Origin: Moorella mulderi DSM 14980
GTDB taxonomy: Bacteria > Bacillota > DSM-521 > Neomoorellales > Neomoorellaceae
Direction: 5' to 3'
DNA: 64,000 bases
Assembly (NCBI RefSeq): GCF_001594015.1
Contig: NZ_LTBC01000009.1
Location: 1 to 64,000 of the forward strand
Positions 1 to 7,012 of the stretch are shown piece after piece. The notes under the pieces were generated by a model that was not told the origin of the DNA, searched no databases, and saw only the letters and a list, made by a program, of their open reading frames with translations. The position numbers were made by a program, and so were the translations under genes. Within the stretch, counting starts at the first letter, position 1. Every line of letters begins with the position of its first letter.

Positions 1-291
1 CTGCAAGGATCTAGGGGTAGAGCATGAGCTTATCCCCTACAAAACGCCCAATAAGAATGCTCATATCGAGTCCTTTCACAGCATCCTGGAGGAGGAATGC
101 CTGGCACGGTACGAATTTAATAGTTTCAGGGAGGCCTATGAGGTGATATATAAGTTTATGGACTACTATAACAATGTCCGTATCCACTCGAAGATTGGTT
201 ATTTAACTCCATCGGGATATTATGATGCTTTTCAGCGTAATTTTGTAAAAGCCTTACCAATTTGTGCCTGATGTCCAATGTTAGGGGGTCA
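1..291 (+). mobile_element. Right end of an IS3-family insertion sequence (partial)
   Basis: The window opens inside an insertion sequence. It holds the last 89 codons of an integrase-type transposase and a short tail ending near 291. The tail reads TGTCCAATGTTAGGGGGTCA, so the inverted complement would start TGACCCCCTAACATTGGACA, the usual look of an IS3-family terminal repeat ending in CA. The other end is outside the window, so target duplication cannot be checked. The element interrupts the gene that follows cheB, whose reading frame ends in the IS-derived TGA at 289-291. Confidence 0.75.
2..271 (+). CDS. IS3-family transposase OrfB, C-terminal part (5' end outside window)
   Basis: This open frame runs in from the left edge and stops at 269-271. 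The residues include NKNAHIESFHSILEEECL, carrying the last catalytic Glu of a DDE (rve) integrase domain, then YYNNVRIHSKIGYLTPSGYY, the typical C-terminal signature of IS3/IS150 OrfB transposases. This protein cuts and joins IS ends. Only about 89 residues are visible, so whether the whole element is active cannot be judged. It lies head to head with the truncated minus-strand gene at 289-378, whose stop it supplies. Confidence 0.85.
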   Translation, partial: CKDLGVEHELIPYKTPNKNAHIESFHSILEEECLARYEFNSFREAYEVIYKFMDYYNNVRIHSKIGYLTPSGYYDAFQRNFVKALPICA

Positions 292-378
292 GCCCGCTAT
301 CTTGCAGACCAAATCTATGCGGTCATTTACATCCCTGGCCTTCTCAAACGCCTCTATAAACGTTGTTATCTCGTCCAT
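289..378 (-). pseudogene. Truncated gene downstream of cheB, cut by the IS3 element
   Basis: An ATG at 376-378 follows a GGGAGG-type ribosome site lying inside the end of cheB (a few bases spacing), so this was the next gene of the operon. Only 29 codons remain (MDEITTFIEAFEKARDVNDR, then nine more residues) before a TGA contributed by the IS end. The fragment is acidic and helical in appearance and too short to assign to a family. By position it would be another component of the chemosensory operon, but that is inference from context only. Confidence 0.6.
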
Positions 379-380
379 AG

Positions 381-1433
381 CTACCTCCCCCCGACTTTCC
401 GCCGTATAATGTCCGCTATCTGATAACTGGGGGCTACTACGTCCGCACCCCCGCGTTCTATCGCGGCACGAGGCATGCCCCATACTACCGCTGTCTCCTC
501 GCTCTCGACTACAGTCCACCCGCCGCGCCTCCTTAACTCTACCATCGCATCCGCACCGTCGTCCCCCATTCCTGTAAGAAGTACACCAATGGTTCGTTTG
601 GGATCATACGTCTCCATCAAAGCATGTAGGGTTACATCTACTGAAGGCCGGAACTGAGCGTCTTCCGGCCTTAGAGAGAGATAACACGTAATGCCACCGC
701 CCTGCTGTCTAAACATAAGATGGTAGCCCCCAGGAGCAAATACCGCCAGGCCATTACTCAATTTCATCCCCTCCCGGGCCTCGCACACGTGCAGCTTGCA
801 ATACTGGTCGAGGCGTTGCGCGAGGCTTGCAGTGAAGCGCGGCGGCATGTGCTGCACCACTACCACTCCCGCCGGCAGATCCCCGGGCAGGTGTGGCAGT
901 ATATCCTCCAGAGTCCTGGGCCCTCCCGTGGATACGCCTATCAGTACTACCCAGTCCAGGTCCGTGATAGTAGTTACCGGGATTTGTTTTTCCACACGGG
1001 AAACCCTTCTACCAGGCGTTCTCTTTGGCAGCCGCGCCTTAGCCGCCGCCCGGACCTTGCCTATGATCTCATCCGCTAGCCTGCTTATGCCCAACGAAAT
1101 GGTGCCGTCCGGTTTCGCTATAAAGTCTACTGCTCCAAGCTCCAGGGCCTCAAACGTTATGAGCGCGTCCTCCTGGGTCAATGACGAAATCATGACTACT
1201 TTTGCGGTTGTCTTCAAGGTTATATGCTGCAAGGCGGTAAGGCCATCCATGCGGGGCATGTTGATATCCAGGGTGACCACGTCGGGCTGGAGGGTAATGG
1301 CCTTCTCCATACCCTCCTGCCCATCCCGTGCCACGTCCACTACTTCGATATCGGGTGCCCCCTCTAGTATTTGCCTTATAACTCTTCGCATGAACGCTGA
1401 ATCGTCTACTACTAGTACCCGTATAGGCTTCAT
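381..1433 (-). CDS. cheB: Chemotaxis response regulator / protein-glutamate methylesterase CheB
   Basis: CheB removes methyl groups from, and deamidates, chemoreceptor glutamates when phosphorylated by CheA. The 350 residues are the normal family length. Residues 1-125 form a receiver domain with the acidic pair DD at 10-11, phospho-acceptor Asp56 (VTLDINMP) and the late Lys in IAKPDG. The C-terminal esterase domain carries the catalytic Ser in GVSTGGPRT, His in VVVQHMPPRFT and Asp in MGDDGADAM. The start overlaps the end of the triple-CheW gene by 4 bases, so the two are translationally coupled. No CheA or CheR is visible in the window; they may lie beyond the IS insertion or elsewhere. Confidence 0.95.
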   Translation of the reverse strand: MKPIRVLVVDDSAFMRRVIRQILEGAPDIEVVDVARDGQEGMEKAITLQPDVVTLDINMPRMDGLTALQHITLKTTAKVVMISSLTQEDALITFEALELGAVDFIAKPDGTISLGISRLADEIIGKVRAAAKARLPKRTPGRRVSRVEKQIPVTTITDLDWVVLIGVSTGGPRTLEDILPHLPGDLPAGVVVVQHMPPRFTASLAQRLDQYCKLHVCEAREGMKLSNGLAVFAPGGYHLMFRQQGGGITCYLSLRPEDAQFRPSVDVTLHALMETYDPKRTIGVLLTGMGDDGADAMVELRRRGGWTVVESEETAVVWGMPRAAIERGGADVVAPSYQIADIIRRKVGGR

Positions 1434-2938
1434 CCGCTGATATCCGTCTCCTCCACCACTTCCATAAGTTCGGCGCCCTCTTCCCAGGACATTACCCGCG
1501 CCGGGTCTAAAAGTATTACGTTACGCTCGCCGTTAAACTTGGCTATCCCTGCCACGAAAGACTGGATACTGTCCTTCAATAAAACTTGCGGAGTGGCTTC
1601 AATGCTGCTCACACTAATTTTGACTACTTCCTTTACGCCGTCGACCATAAGGCCCATCACTGAAGTATTCCCTTCGCAGATTAAAATTCGTACCTGTTCA
1701 TCTATTTCTCTCTCGGGATAGCCGAATTTGCACCGCAAGTCGATAATCGGCACTATGCTCCCGCGAAGGTTCAATATCCCTTTTACAAAATCAGGCGTCC
1801 TGGGTACGGCGGTTATACGCCCTGCGCGAATTATCTCGCGTACGCTATCTATGGGCAGGGCAAACTCTTCTTCACCCAGGAAGAAAGTCACAAGCTGCCG
1901 CTCCTCTTCTAGCGTTTTATGGCTATATGCGCTGACTTCATCTGCCCCGCCTTGTTCCCATTCCGTAAGAAATGTCACGTCTCGCAACAGTCTGGAGGCT
2001 TCAAGTGTAAATAACATGCGCTCGTCGGTTAGCCGGCAAATGGCAGCAAACTCGTCCCCGCTACGCCTCACAACTGCAGGCACGGGTTCCAATAAACGCT
2101 CTGCCACCCTCAGAACCTCAGCTACGCTGTCCACTACAAGACCAACCGCTACTCTCTTGCCTTCCCCCACGTACGCGACTACTATCCTGCCACCAGCAAC
2201 TTCTCCTTCAGGAAGACCGAAAAGCCTTCTCATACTTATAAGGGGTAAAACCCTGTCCCGCAATGACACCAATCCCAGTACATAAGGAGGAGCATCAGGC
2301 ACCACATTCCAGTTTTCCGGTAAATGCACTATTTCTTGAACATCAGCGATGTCCAAAGCGTACTCTTCTTTTCCTACTTGGAAGGTCAAAAGTTGTTGCT
2401 CGTTTTCCTCGGCCTTACTTTCTTCTTCTTTCGCACCAAGGTTCTCGTACTCTTTAGTGTCTTTAAGGGAAACAACACTGCTGTCGTTTAAACCCACATC
2501 TTTAAGCATCTGGTCCATTTCTATAAGTAGGACAAGCTTGCCCTCGCCCACACGTGCTGCCCTCGTAACGTAACCTCCAGTATCACCTTTTTTCTGGAAT
2601 TCCTCTACGGCTTCCCCTGGAATATCTACAACGCCGTCTACCCGGTCCACAACATAGCCCGCCTGCTTCCCTCCAGCATTAACAACTATCACCCGGTTGC
2701 TCTCGTCATCATTCGTAGCATTTATGCCTAACCGCAGGCGGGTGTCATAAATCGGGAGAATGTTGCCCCTTAGGTTGGCGAGCCCCCGCATGTACGGGGG
2801 CGTCAGGGGCACCTTCACCACGTAAGGAACGCGAATGATCTCCTGGAGGTACTCTATTGCTATGCCGTAGCTTTCCTGTCCCAAACGAAATACCACGTAT
2901 TGGTCAAGGCTTGCAACCGACCCACCGGCTATTGCCAT
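1430..2938 (-). CDS. Triple CheW-domain coupling protein
   Basis: CheW couples chemoreceptors to the CheA kinase. A normal CheW is about 150-170 residues; this 502-residue protein holds three CheW modules in a row, at roughly 10-150, 183-325 and 352-490, each with the recognisable core (for example GLANLRGNILPIYD, GLVSLRDRVLPLI and GILNLRGSIVPIIDLR). Two linkers of about 30 residues separate them; the first is very charged (KEEESKAEENEQQ). The start ATG follows an AAGGAGG-type site. It sits 30 bases downstream of the receptor gene and overlaps cheB by 4 bases. A single chain with three coupling modules suggests a scaffold for receptor/kinase arrays, which is inference. Confidence 0.93.
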   Translation of the reverse strand: MAIAGGSVASLDQYVVFRLGQESYGIAIEYLQEIIRVPYVVKVPLTPPYMRGLANLRGNILPIYDTRLRLGINATNDDESNRVIVVNAGGKQAGYVVDRVDGVVDIPGEAVEEFQKKGDTGGYVTRAARVGEGKLVLLIEMDQMLKDVGLNDSSVVSLKDTKEYENLGAKEEESKAEENEQQLLTFQVGKEEYALDIADVQEIVHLPENWNVVPDAPPYVLGLVSLRDRVLPLISMRRLFGLPEGEVAGGRIVVAYVGEGKRVAVGLVVDSVAEVLRVAERLLEPVPAVVRRSGDEFAAICRLTDERMLFTLEASRLLRDVTFLTEWEQGGADEVSAYSHKTLEEERQLVTFFLGEEEFALPIDSVREIIRAGRITAVPRTPDFVKGILNLRGSIVPIIDLRCKFGYPEREIDEQVRILICEGNTSVMGLMVDGVKEVVKISVSSIEATPQVLLKDSIQSFVAGIAKFNGERNVILLDPARVMSWEEGAELMEVVEETDISG

Positions 2939-2968
2939 ATACCTTCCTCCTCGTTTACTCCGATTTCT

Positions 2969-4912
2969 TTAGCCCTGCTGGAGCTCGTCCGCCAGGGCTG
3001 CAATTTCCTCGATAGCCTGGGCAAGCTCTTTCATGCCTTCCGCTTGCTGGCGGCTGGCGGTGGCTGCTTCTTCTGCCGCTTTACTGGCTTCCTGGGCAGC
3101 CGTACTTATCTGTTCTACTCCTTTGGCTGCCTCTTCTACCCTTAGGAGGCTTTCATCTGCCTGCTTTTTAACCGTTTCCACCCCTTCAACGACCACCCGC
3201 ATATCGGTTTCGATAAGGTCAAGGTCGGCCGTTGTCTTTTGGGCTTTTTCCGCTTCCTTTTGAACTACATCTCCAATAGTAGTAATGTCCCGGAGTACGT
3301 TCGTTACTTGCTCTTGAATACCCTTTACCATTTCCTTAATCTGCTCAGCGTTGCGGGCACTCTCCTGGGCAAGGTTCCGGATGTCTGAAGCTACTACCGC
3401 AAACCCCTTGCCGTACTCGCCAGCCCGGGCTGCCTCTATAGCGCCGCTTACCGCCAGCATGTTGGTCTGGATGCTTACGCTCGCAATGGTATCTACTATC
3501 TTGTCGATCATGCGGGCGTTCCGCTCAAGCTGGTTAACCTTGTGTACGTTCTCAAGGTTGGTGACTGCCGCCTGCCTTATCCCTTTAATCAGCTCATTTA
3601 CCCTGACTTTGTTCTCAGCCAGTAAGTCACTAAGTTCCTGTGCTGCAGATTTAGACTCATCGGCCTCCTTTGCAATTACTCCCATCGATTTTTCGATCTG
3701 CTTGATGGCCACGGAGGCTTCCTCGGACGCTGAAGCCTGCTGCTCTGCCGATTTCGCTATTTGATTTAGGGCCGCGTTGATCTCTTCTGCCGAACGGCTG
3801 GCCTCCTCAATGGCCGAGGATAGTTCTTCTGCCGCTGCCGCCAGGCCCTCAGCTGATTTGACCACATCAGTCGAGTGCTTGAGTTCATCAGCCAGATCGG
3901 CTAAATTATTACTGTTATTGCTTATCTCGTCTAGTGCCCGGACCTGTTGCTGAACCCCCTGCAAGGCCTGCTCAGTGGCGCTGGCCTGCTCCTCAGCAGT
4001 AGCAGCTATCTGTTCACTACCTTTCTGGAACTCGGCTACCGCTTTTTCTACTTCAGTGACCAGTTGCTCAATTCTAGTAGCTCCTTCCACTACATTGGCT
4101 ACAGAAGTAGCTATCTTCTTAAGTTCTTCAGTGATAGTCTTGCCTTTTTCCGTCTCGCCCCTGGCTACCTCAGCTGCCTTGTTGATGGCTTCAGCCACCG
4201 TGCGCACGTCTTCCTGCACGCTGTCTACTATCTTCCGTATGTCGCTGGCCGCTTTCTCGGAAGTCTCTGCTAAGGTTCTTACTTCGTCCGCAACTACAGC
4301 AAACCCGCGGCCGTGCTCTCCAGCCCGCGCCGCCTCAATGGCAGCGTTCAGGGCTAGAAGGTTGGTCTGGTCGGCTATTCTTACCACGGTCCGGACGATC
4401 TCGCCAATCTTGGACGCCTCTTCTTCCAGCTTTGCTACTACTCTAGCCGACTCCTCGTTTCTGGCTGCGCTGGCGTCTACCCCTTGTATCAAAACCTCAA
4501 TATCGTCACTCGTGCGGCTCACAAGATTCCTTATGGCTTCACAACGGCTCACGGACTCCCGAGTCTGCTTTACCGAAACCTTAGCAGCTTCGCCAATAAC
4601 CCGAATAGCGGACAGGGATTGCTGGGTAGCACCGCTGGCCTCCTGTGCACCGCTAGCTATCTGCTCCATGGCAGTGCGCAATTCTTGTACTGCGCTGGAA
4701 GCCTCTTCCACGCCAGAAGAAAGTTGCTCCGTTGCACTGGCTACCCTTTCAGCGATCTGTTGCTGCTTCGCAAAAGTCCGTGCTTGCTTCCTCCGGGACT
4801 CCATTTCCTTTTTGTCACCTTCTTTGATTGCTCCACTTTTACTGGTATCGCTGTATATCCCTCGGTTAGCAGAAGGTAAAGGCTCCAGTGTTTTGGTGGC
4901 ATTAATAGCCAT
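2969..4912 (-). CDS. Soluble methyl-accepting chemotaxis protein with two signalling tips
   Basis: This is a cytoplasmic chemoreceptor-like protein with no membrane segment and no recognisable sensor domain. It is almost entirely helical and Ala/Glu-rich and carries two separate MCP hairpin tips. The first is near residue 180 ([20 protein letters not shown]) and the second near residue 480 ([20 protein letters not shown]). It therefore looks like two fused or duplicated signalling domains, consistent with methylation control by the neighbouring CheB. I place the start at 4912 and not at the upstream ATG (4921), because AAGGAGG sits only two bases before the upstream ATG but 11 bases before the chosen one. 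A c-di-GMP riboswitch candidate and a terminator lie in its 5' leader. Confidence 0.9.
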   Translation of the reverse strand: MAINATKTLEPLPSANRGIYSDTSKSGAIKEGDKKEMESRRKQARTFAKQQQIAERVASATEQLSSGVEEASSAVQELRTAMEQIASGAQEASGATQQSLSAIRVIGEAAKVSVKQTRESVSRCEAIRNLVSRTSDDIEVLIQGVDASAARNEESARVVAKLEEEASKIGEIVRTVVRIADQTNLLALNAAIEAARAGEHGRGFAVVADEVRTLAETSEKAASDIRKIVDSVQEDVRTVAEAINKAAEVARGETEKGKTITEELKKIATSVANVVEGATRIEQLVTEVEKAVAEFQKGSEQIAATAEEQASATEQALQGVQQQVRALDEISNNSNNLADLADELKHSTDVVKSAEGLAAAAEELSSAIEEASRSAEEINAALNQIAKSAEQQASASEEASVAIKQIEKSMGVIAKEADESKSAAQELSDLLAENKVRVNELIKGIRQAAVTNLENVHKVNQLERNARMIDKIVDTIASVSIQTNMLAVSGAIEAARAGEYGKGFAVVASDIRNLAQESARNAEQIKEMVKGIQEQVTNVLRDITTIGDVVQKEAEKAQKTTADLDLIETDMRVVVEGVETVKKQADESLLRVEEAAKGVEQISTAAQEASKAAEEAATASRQQAEGMKELAQAIEEIAALADELQQG

Positions 4913-4921
4913 GATTATCAT

Positions 4922-5270
4922 GTCCTCCTTAGGTTTTATTATTTTATGTGTTATAAATTAATCTAAATACCATTTTAAAACAACTTATTAGTTTATTGCC
5001 ATTTATCTTGTGGGTACCCATAATTGGTTTCAGCCTTCTTTAACATGTAAATATCTGTTAAGCTCGTTAAAAGGCTTCTTGATATGTGAACTATTCCTAC
5101 GTCGTATTGTAACCTGAGTTCATACAGCCACCCCCCTCCTAAACCTAATTCCATAACTACACATCAAGTAAACTGTCCTGGTATAGAAAATTTATGGGTA
5201 CCCTCAACCCTTCTTCACAAGGCATTCTATGGCTACAATACTCATTACAGTTTATTATTTCCATATAGTA
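4922..5270 (-). other. Long structured leader between riboswitch terminator and chemoreceptor gene
   Basis: About 350 AT-rich bases with no credible gene. I see a pair of inverted copies of a KpnI-like palindrome motif (TGGGTACCCATAA at 5011-5023 and TTATGGGTACCC at 5192-5203) and a stem formed by 5032-5044 with 5066-5076 (AGCCTT and GTTAA blocks). A minus-strand GGAGGGGGG followed by an 8-codon ATG frame also lies here; it may be chance. The region would be transcribed as leader if the GEMM riboswitch controls the receptor gene. Confidence 0.4.
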
Positions 5271-5277
5271 TAAATTA

Positions 5278-5300
5278 AGGGAACAGGTTACCTGTTCCCT
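5278..5300 (-). terminator. Stem-loop terminator just after the GEMM-I aptamer
   Basis: A perfect 10-bp stem, AGGGAACAGG / CCTGTTCCCT, with a 3-base loop, is followed on the minus strand by TTAATTTAT. It starts about 43 bases after the aptamer at 5343-5422. That position fits the expression platform of a transcription-terminating riboswitch. The U-tract is weak, so termination strength is uncertain. Confidence 0.6.
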
Positions 5301-5342
5301 CTAAGAGCCAACACAATTCCCTTCCTCTCCCAGAAGGTCCAC

Positions 5343-5422
5343 CGGCAACCTGGCAACCATAACTTATACAAGCCTTAGGCCCACGGCTTTGCGCCCCCGC
5401 CTTTCAACGGGTTTGCCCTTAA
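5343..5422 (-). promoter_or_regulatory. Cyclic di-GMP-I riboswitch (GEMM-I), copy 1
   Basis: Read on the minus strand, the element has the GEMM-I core in order: GGCAAACCC, a small GAAA-containing hairpin closed by CCCG/CGGG, GGGGGCGCAAAGCC, GTGGGCCTAAGG, then TTATGGTTGCCAGGTTGCC closing the outer stem with GGCAAACC. This is the c-di-GMP aptamer family that often controls motility and chemotaxis genes. The next gene downstream is the double-tip chemoreceptor, after a terminator-like hairpin at 5278-5300. The gap from aptamer to the gene start is about 430 bases, longer than usual. Confidence 0.85.
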
Positions 5423-5453
5423 CGGTGTCTTCCTGTCAGTTATGGGGTTTTCA

Positions 5454-5475
5454 GGGTAGTTCCCATTTAACTACC
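5454..5475 (-). terminator. Hairpin after the small ORF at 5478-5675
   Basis: GGGTAGTT and AACTACCC form an 8-bp stem with a short loop directly after the stop of the small minus-strand ORF. There is no strong U-run after it (TGAAAACC on the minus strand). It could be a weak terminator or an mRNA-stabilising stem. Confidence 0.4.
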
Positions 5476-5477
5476 CT

Positions 5478-5675
5478 TTAACATGTAGCGTTACCAAGCT
5501 TTTGGGATAAACAATCCACCATTTTTCCTCCATTAGAACCACAATTACCAACTTCTTCCCGTATAGGTAGCCGGGTAAGTGTCCGCACTTTACCCTCCTT
5601 AATCTGGGCTATTAGTTCTTCGTACGCAGCCAATAGTTCGTTAATTTCTTCCTCGGTTAATGGGCCATCAACCAT
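5478..5675 (-). CDS. Small protein between two c-di-GMP riboswitch candidates, function unknown
   Basis: I do not recognise this 65-residue protein. The chosen ATG at 5675 follows GGGGGAG with 6 bases spacing, better than the ATG seven codons upstream. The N-terminal half is acidic and helical (PLTEEEINELLAAYEELIAQ); the C-terminal half is polar with three Cys. It lies directly downstream (minus strand) of GEMM copy 2 and upstream of GEMM copy 1, and a stable hairpin follows its stop. That context suggests a small protein made under c-di-GMP control, but coding status rests on the ribosome site and open frame alone. Confidence 0.45.
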   Translation of the reverse strand: MVDGPLTEEEINELLAAYEELIAQIKEGKVRTLTRLPIREEVGNCGSNGGKMVDCLSQKLGNATC

Positions 5676-5770
5676 ACTTTGCTCCCCCGTACACAAATGT
5701 CCAATGATTTCTGGTGGTAGGTGTTACCTGGCTTGTTACCTTACTTGGCATTTAACCATAGCCTTGAGGA

Positions 5771-5802
5771 TTTTTCCTTACCGCTGCATGGTAAAGGAAA
5801 AA
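5771..5802. repeat. AT-flanked hairpin, copy A of a repeated stem-loop
   Basis: TTTTTCCTTACC pairs with GGTAAAGGAAAAA around a GCTGCAT loop. It lies just after the GEMM copy 2 aptamer on the minus strand, where an expression platform would be. A closely related stem (TTTTACC, loop containing GGGCAT, GGTAAAA) occurs at 5970-5991 on the other side of the aptamer. Confidence 0.45.
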
Positions 5803-5810
5803 GCTGCCAG

Positions 5811-5904
5811 TAAAAGGCAAAAACCTACGCCAGTGGCGCTCAAACCCATGAAAGGGCTTTCGGCCCATGGCTTTACGCCTCTGCCTTTCGACTGTTTGCC
5901 TTGA
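5811..5904 (-). promoter_or_regulatory. Cyclic di-GMP-I riboswitch (GEMM-I), copy 2, variant
   Basis: The minus strand reads AAGGCAAACAGTCGAAAGG, then GAGGCGTAAAGCCATGGGCC, and closes with GTAGGTTTTTGCCTT, which pairs with the 5' AAGGCAAA. The order of elements matches GEMM-I aptamers. It differs from copy 1 by GTAAAGCC in place of GCAAAGCC and by a larger peripheral arm. The next minus-strand ORF is the 65-residue protein at 5478-5675. Assignment is less certain than for copy 1 because of the core change. Confidence 0.68.
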
Positions 5905-6295
5905 GCGTACGATACGTAGGGAAAGTGAGTTTACCGTTGGTTTAGGGGAATTATGGAAAAGAAGAATAATTTTACCGCGGGCATGGTAAAAGTAGAGGAG
6001 GTAAAATAGAAAGAGGGTGTAAAGAAGATCTATTTCCAGCAATCGGGAGTTATGGTAATCGTACCCCCCCCCCCCCATATTGGAACTATTTTACTTTTGA
6101 CGTATCTAAACCCTCTCATTTTGACAGCCCTTCTCCCAAGGTTTAGTACTTTGATAGATATTTTATTCGAGAAGATTTTATTCGACATGTTACTCTAATT
6201 TCCTGCAGGTTTCCTTAAAAAATCTCTTTAAAAAGGGACTTGATCTTATGAGGGGCTTCCAAGATATCAAATGGCCTGCCACCAGCTTTTATTCG
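5905..6295. other. Gene-free region with homopolymer tract and direct repeats
   Basis: No convincing gene lies in these 390 bases. They contain a second copy of the AT-flanked hairpin (5970-5991), a run of 13 C at 6064-6076, an 11-base direct repeat ATTTTATTCGA at 6161-6171 and 6176-6186, and the Spo0A-box-containing motif at 6182-6207. On the minus strand it is the likely promoter and leader region for GEMM copy 2. Confidence 0.5.
6182..6207 (-). promoter_or_regulatory. GCAGGA / TGTCGAA two-part motif, instance 1
   Basis: On the minus strand GCAGGAAATTAG is followed after a short spacer by TGTCGAA, the consensus Spo0A box. The same arrangement recurs at 9462-9488 and 52112-52137 with the two parts in nearly identical spacing. 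Here it lies about 280 bases upstream of GEMM copy 2 and downstream of nrdG. Confidence 0.5.
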
Positions 6296-6958
6296 TTAAA
6301 TCCTGATTTCCACGTTAGCAAAAAAGGGCTGTAATTTTTGCGCGATATTGTTTAAAGTCGCCCCGGGATAAGGAAGGATATCCCGGAAGTTACCATCCAG
6401 CAACGTTCCGGCAGGCCGGTACTGCTGTAGTACGTAACGCCGTGCTCCACGCAGCAACCGGCCTATGGCCAGGAAATCTTCCTCCAGTAACAGGCCGGGA
6501 ACTACCGTGGTACGAAATTCATAAGCCACCCGGCTGTTTTTAATGAGAGCAATACTTTCCCTTACTGCCTCCAGGTCCGCCCTGGTGCCGGTTAAAAGGT
6601 TATACTTCTCCGGCGGCGCTTTAACATCCATAGCCACATAATCCAGCAATCCTCCGGCCAGCAGCCTGGCTAGAACTTCCGGCTGCGTGCCGTTGGTATC
6701 CAGTTTGACTTTAAAACCGCAGGATTTCAGAGAGAGGATAAATTCCTCCAGTCCCGGCGCCAGGGTTGGCTCTCCTCCGGTTATACAAACGGCCTGCACC
6801 CAGGAGCGGCGCCGACTCAACAGGTTTAAAACCTCATCAGGGCTGATTTCCGGCAAAGTAAAAGGACGTAGCACCAGGTCGGCATTATGGCACCAGGGGC
6901 AGCGGAAATTGCACCCGCCATAAAAGACGGTGGTGCAGACCTCGCTGGGGAAGTCCAC
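6296..6958 (-). CDS. nrdG: Anaerobic ribonucleotide reductase activating protein NrdG (radical SAM)
   Basis: NrdG is a radical SAM enzyme that uses a [4Fe-4S] cluster and S-adenosylmethionine to install the glycyl radical on NrdD. The cluster motif is in FYGGCNFRCPWCHN (CxxxCxxC) near the N-terminus, followed by the SAM-contact GGEPT motif near residue 60. The 220 residues given start at a GTG at 6958. The conserved N-terminus of the family appears to begin further upstream: in-frame residues reading TIRGIQLTS precede the GTG, with a GGGGGCGG ribosome site placed for an ATA or ATT start at about 6983-6991. It lies 54 bases after nrdD and is surely co-transcribed with it. Confidence 0.9.
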   Translation of the reverse strand: MDFPSEVCTTVFYGGCNFRCPWCHNADLVLRPFTLPEISPDEVLNLLSRRRSWVQAVCITGGEPTLAPGLEEFILSLKSCGFKVKLDTNGTQPEVLARLLAGGLLDYVAMDVKAPPEKYNLLTGTRADLEAVRESIALIKNSRVAYEFRTTVVPGLLLEEDFLAIGRLLRGARRYVLQQYRPAGTLLDGNFRDILPYPGATLNNIAQKLQPFFANVEIRI

Positions 6959-7012
6959 CAGGCTCGTTAACTGGATGCCTCTAATGGTTATGGGTACCGC
7001 CCCCTTAAAACA

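Noticed and set aside
3975-4961. 328-codon plus-strand frame antisense to the chemoreceptor
   Set aside because: It is a Ser/Ala/Thr-rich shadow of the strongly biased helical coding strand; no ribosome site or family feature.
5752-6078. Minus-strand frame of 108 codons beginning in the poly-G tract
   Set aside because: It starts in the homopolymer, runs through the GEMM copy 2 aptamer and has no family feature; the RNA explanation fits better.
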